Below are positions 59,866 to 64,000 of a stretch of 64,000 nt of DNA, piece after piece. The first letter of the stretch is position 1. Each line of letters starts with the position of its first letter. Source of the DNA: Heterotrichella gracilis (Eukaryota; Sar; Xanthophyceae; Tribonematales; Xanthonemataceae). The notes under the pieces are model-generated. The model did not search any database. It saw only the letters and a list, made by a program, of their open reading frames with translations, and had not been told where the DNA came from. The translations under genes and the position numbers were made by a program. The DNA lies in contig JAULBX010003666.1 of assembly GCA_032358255.1 (NCBI GenBank), positions 62,001 to 126,000 on the forward strand, written 5' to 3'.

Positions 59866-62800
59866 ATGTTAGCCCAGGTACGTAGGCAGGTAGATACGCA
59901 TGCATTACATCCTTGACCCCAAACCACACGCTGGGGGACTGAACGTATCCTCCCTAGGCAACCTGCAAACCTCTCCTAGCCTGAATTGGTGGCAGTTCAT
60001 TTGCTTGGGCTCCGCCTCCGCATGTTCATGCACGCATTCAACACCCCCAGACAATGCCAATCTAAAAACCCTGGCCAGGTCACACATCAACCCACTAGCC
60101 GTGCTGGCTGGGCGTGACTTGCATGGGCCAGCCCACATCTAGCCTATAGGACGGCACGTGGTTGGCGTTATGGTTCCCTGCTGGACCCTCTATGTGCACA
60201 GCTCCACCTCCAACACACACTCTGCCTGTTGATGCGCTTGTGTTATGCACTTGTGGTGCGCAAAGTAGAAGTCAGAGTAGTCTCCCTGTCCAGATTGCGT
60301 AGGCATCCCACGTTAGGCATCCCACGTGCTGGGCACTCAGCGGGCACCCCTAGCCACCGCCACCACCCGCACAATTTCCTCGTGCACTAGGATGAAATTG
60401 TAGCCCAAATAAGGCGCAATTGAGGCACCCGCCCACCACCACCCGCCCATCCCGCACCCCCAACCACCCCACCGCAGGCGCCGTGGCCAAGCAGGAGGAG
60501 ATTATTAGCCAGACCCTGAACCTTAAACCCTAAACCCTTCACCACCCATCCAACTGCAGGCCAGTGCCGACGCTGGGTTCAAAGAGAAGGAGGTCACGCA
60601 CCAAACCCTGAGCACTACACCCTACCCCCCACCCCCCCGCACCCCACCCGCAGGCCAGTGCCGATGCCACGGCCAAGCAGGAGGAGACCACGCACCAGAC
60701 CCTAAAAGCTGTCACCCTGTCACCCTAAAACCCTCCACGCTCCAACCCCCGCAGGCCAGTGGCGATGCAATAGCCAAGCAGGAGGAGATCATGCGCCAGA
60801 CGGAGCTCAAGCGGCGGCTGGCGGGGACGGTGGTGCCGACGGACGTGGGCGAAGTGCGCGCCATGCTGCGGCGACTGGAGGAGCCTGTCACCCTGTTTGG
60901 GGAGCGGGAGGTGCGCGAGGCACTCCACTGCCGTTTGAAGTTGCATGGCTTTCATTACAGATGAATGGGCGATTGGTCATGGGAGAGCGCATGTGTCATG
61001 GGGTGGCGCCTCCATTTTTGGCTGACGCCATGTGATGCCGCATGCACCAGCATCTACATGCGTTGGCGCACACACATGCATGGGTTTGTGTGCCTCGCAA
61101 CCGCACCTGCCTGTGCGCGCTGGATGCGTGTAGGGTTTAGGGTTATTCTAGTAGGGCGACCCACATCCGCATACCATTGGGTCACCTGGATGTGTGGGCA
61201 TGATGCGAGGTGGTGGCGCATGTGATTCGCACATGGTGTCGCTGACCGTGACTGTGGCGGGAGCATGCAATGATATGCTGCTTTGTGATGGTCATTTGAC
61301 ACCGCTGATTGTGGCTGTGTGCATTGCCAGATGGAGCGCCGCGAGCGGCTGCGCAAGCTTGTGGCAGACATGACCGAGGAGCAGCGGGAGGAGCTGCTGG
61401 AGGGTGAGTGGGTGGTGGTGGTGGTGGTGGTGGCGGTGGTGATGGCGGCGGTGGTGGTGGTAATGTGGTGGCAAACATGCATGATGACTAGGAGGCGCTG
61501 CTGTGGTGTCTGTGATGGGTGTGGATGCGTAGGGGTGGGGTAATTGGGGATTGGGGATTGGGGATTGGGGACCTGGCTAATGGCAGCGATGACACATCGA
61601 TAGAGCACCCTGTGGTGACAAGCAGACACGGCACAGTAGTTCCTATCGTACTGTAGCTGGCACTGGAGTTGGTTGGAGCCGATTGGATGGCTCCAGCCAT
61701 TTCGTGATTGCTGCCCGTGTCCCCGGGCAGCATACCATGGCTCAGTGTGGATGGTTTAGGGCTTTTGCAACACTGGTTTAGAGCTTTGCAGCACTGAGGC
61801 ATGCATGTGAGTGTGTGCCAGCGCCTTCATATGGCAGCCATGCTGAAGCGGTTGGTGTGCCTCGTTCAGGTTCGGAGGAGGACGAGGGTGCCCCCGCTGG
61901 TGCTCTCCCTGACGACATATTCTACACCGAGGGGCCGGAGGAGCTCAAGCAGGCGCGCATGGAGGTAGGCACAGGCAAACCCTAAAGTCTAAGCCCTAAA
62001 CCCTAACCCCTAAATCCTAAGTCCTGTTCTTCACCGAGGGGCCGGAGGATCTCAAGCAGGCAGGCATGGAGGTAGGCGCAGGCACCCCTCAACGCTACGC
62101 GCTAAAGAAGCACGCATAAAACCCGAAGCCTTAAAGGAGCTCAAGCAGGCACGCATGGAGATAGGCATCTCGTGCATGGGGCCACAAACCGGCTGTTTCC
62201 CTGAGGCTTGCAGTGTGTTTTAAAACCCTGGCTGAAACCCTTTTATAATCCCCACCATTTGGAATGTGCGATTTTAAAGCGCGCTGCCGCCTGCTTGGCG
62301 GCTTAGGGCGCGCGCAGAAAGGTTACTGCTCTTAACCCCAGCAAAAACAATGTCCAAACCCCACCACCGGTGTTCCAAATGGTGCAGCAAATTTCCCTAC
62401 AAACCCATATTGAGGCGCAACTCCTTGGCTGAAATCCATAGCGTCGCTATATCTACCTATTTGATTTTTTGGCTGAAAACCCTCTAAATCCGCGCAGATT
62501 GCGCGATTCTCCCTGCAGCGCGCCGCCGCCCGCCTGGCCTCGCAGCGCGCGCGCCAGAAGGATCCCCTGCGCGATCCGCAGGGGGAGCGAAACGAACTGG
62601 AGGACCAGCTGCGCGCGGTGGCCAACATTTCCTCGGAATTTGGCGAGGAAAGGCCCTTTTCGGGGTGCGCGTTCTCGCCCGATGGGACAACGCTGGCCAC
62701 CTGCGCGTGGAGCGGGATGGTGCGTGTGTGGAGCGTGCCTGGGTGCGAGCGGGTGGTGTCCATCCAGGCGCATGAGAACCGGGTGACTGGGGTGTGTTGG

Positions 62801-64000
62801 CACCCCGGGGGGCGGGCGGGGGGAGAAGGCGTGGCGCTGGCGACAGGTGGGTGGTGGGGGGAGGGGGAGGGGGTGGGGGTTAGTGCCCCATGCGGAGGGT
62901 ATGTGGTATGGTGGCACGGTACTTGCTGGTGGTTGTGGTGATTTTTCTGGTGCGGCACCTGTAGCACACTTGGGTAGTGAGGTATATTTCCTAACACACA
63001 TACGCATTGTCAGCCTTTTCCATCTGCCGCAATTCTTACCCTTTCTTTACAAGCTACTCCAATAGCCTCCCCCGGCTGTGGTCCTTCTTCTGTTCCTCAC
63101 TGTGTTGAAAGAGTTTCTTTTTAAAATCAATATACCCGTTGCTTGCAGGCTGCGCCGATGGCCTGGCCCGGCTTTGGTCCGGCGAGGGCAAGCTGCTGCA
63201 CACGCTGAAGGGCCACACAGACCGGCTGGGGCGGGTGGCCATGCACCCCATGGGGCGACACCTGGCGACCGCCTCGTTCGACGCCACCTGGCGGCTGTGG
63301 GACATCGACTCCGGTGCCTGCTTATTGGAGCAGGAGGGGCACAGCAGGGGGCTGTATGCGGTGGCGTTCCACCCAGATGGCTCCCTGGCGGGGTCAGCGG
63401 GGCTGGATGCGATTGGTGCGTGTGGTGTGTGTGTGTGTTTGTGTGTGGTGGGGGGGAGGGGGTGTAGTGTGGCGTTGAGTGGGAGGGGATGTCACCGGGA
63501 GGGTGGTGGTGCTGGCGCCTGTATCCCTCACGTTGCATGTGTATGCGGTGGCGTTCTACCCGGACGGCGGGACCTGCAGGGCTGGATGCGATTGGTGCGT
63601 GTTGTGGGTTGGTGATGGGTGTGGGGATGGTAGTGGGGCGTCGAGAGGGGGTGGGATGCGATTGGTGCTAGCGGGGGGCGGGTGCCTAGGGTTCAGGGCG
63701 TGTGTTTGGGGTATATTGTGGCCATTTGCCTTCCACACAACTGGGTCCCTGGCGGGATCGGCGGGATGTGATTGATGCAGGCCATGTGTAGAGTGACCAT
63801 AGCACCTCCCCTCCTCCACCGCACCCCGCATCATCCCACACCAATTGCCCCCCCGCCCCTTCACAGGCAGGGTTTGGGACGTGCGCACCGGCAAATCCAT
63901 CATGGTCCTTGAGGGCCATGTGAAGGAGATCCTGGCCATGGACTTCTCCCCCAACGGCTACCTGGTTGCCACCGGCAGCAACGACCACACGTGCAAGGTG
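59866..64000 (+). CDS. PRPF4: PRP4/PRPF4, WD40 protein of U4/U6 snRNP, 3'-partial
   Basis: PRPF4 binds PRPF3 and the U4/U6 duplex in the spliceosomal tri-snRNP. Exons read: 60755-60910, 61331-61403, 61870-61964, 62498-62846, 63149-63415 and 63867 to the window edge, with matching phases (0, 1, 0, 1, 1). The PRP4 motif module is [20 protein letters not shown], then [15 protein letters not shown] and [34 protein letters not shown] follows, then the WD40 blades: [89 protein letters not shown]. These match human PRPF4 blade by blade. A proposed first exon (59866-59877, encoding MLAQ) fits in phase and has a GTACGT donor, but is uncertain; without it the visible coding part starts at 60755. The last WD40 blades lie beyond the right edge. 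Confidence 0.93.
60475..60705 (+). repeat. Three echoes of the 5' edge of PRP4 exon 60755-60910
   Basis: Copies at about 60475-60515, 60555-60612 and 60650-60702 repeat GCAGGCCAGTGGCGATGCAA then TAGCCAAGCAGGAGGAGATC. The nearest copy keeps nearly every base; the middle copy is most altered. CCTAAACCCTAAACCC and ACACCCTACCCCC lie between them. All three keep an AG acceptor. Confidence 0.88.
62022..62168 (+). repeat. Two echoes of the 3' edge of PRP4 exon 61870-61964
   Basis: TTCACCGAGGGGCCGGAGGA then TCTCAAGCAGGCAGGCATGG, with its GGAGGTAGGCGCAGGCA donor, lies at about 62029-62084. A shorter copy, GGAGCTCAAGCAGGCACGCA then TGGAGATAGGC, is at 62136. CCCTAAACCCTAACCCCTAA separates exon and first copy. 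Confidence 0.88.
63525..63780 (+). repeat. Two echoes of the 3' edge of PRP4 exon 63149-63415
   Basis: TATGCGGTGGCGTTCTACCC through GGCTGGATGCGATTGGTGCG at about 63540-63600, and TTGCCTTCCACACAACTGGG then TCCCTGGCGGGATCGGCGGG at about 63727-63770, repeat the exon end encoding [18 protein letters not shown] fragment GGGATGCGATTGGTGC is at 63653. Confidence 0.82.

Overview
This is a nuclear segment of an intron-rich plant-lineage eukaryote, most likely a chlorophyte green alga. The evidence is GT-AG introns in 14 of 16 genes (acceptors often TGCAG), moderately high GC, many interstitial TTTAGGG/CCCTAAA-like tracts (the plant and Chlorella-type telomere motif), and plant/algal-type families such as an ANP/NPK1-like MAP3K and a SKIP16-like F-box protein. 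I cannot name the genus. No organellar, prokaryotic or viral genes were recognised, and no tRNA or rRNA.

Layout, left to right: midasin (-, N-terminal half, runs off the left edge); a Ser/Pro-rich protein (+); a double cytochrome-b5/MAPR protein (-); a secreted Cys-rich protein with a GPI-like tail (+); a small membrane protein (+); SDF2, ER quality control (-); a PAF-acetylhydrolase-like lipase (-); ITPase (+); a low-complexity protein (+); an LEA-like disordered protein (-); a GH35 beta-galactosidase (-) with an intronless CHMP1/VPS46 gene nested in one of its introns on the same strand; a MAP3K (+); an F-box protein (+); a secreted protein of unknown function (-); and PRP4/PRPF4 of the U4/U6 snRNP (+, runs off the right edge). 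Exon models were built by hand from splice sites. For the chosen exon chains every junction phase matches, and each ends at a stop codon where the gene is complete in the window. Five neighbouring pairs are divergent and share 0.6-1.1 kb upstream regions. The genes are housekeeping genes with no operon-like functional link.

Three things stand out. (1) Introns repeatedly carry partial, decaying copies of the edge of the adjacent exon, splice site included. Many of these 'exon-edge echoes' are separated from the true exon by TTTAGGG-like tracts. They occur in at least 11 of the 14 intron-containing genes. (2) The beta-galactosidase has two tandem homologous exons of identical phase, 46 bp apart, that cannot be joined in frame. 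This is a strong candidate for mutually exclusive splicing. (3) The palindrome TGCATGCA is far more frequent than chance and lies mostly upstream of genes or in their first introns.
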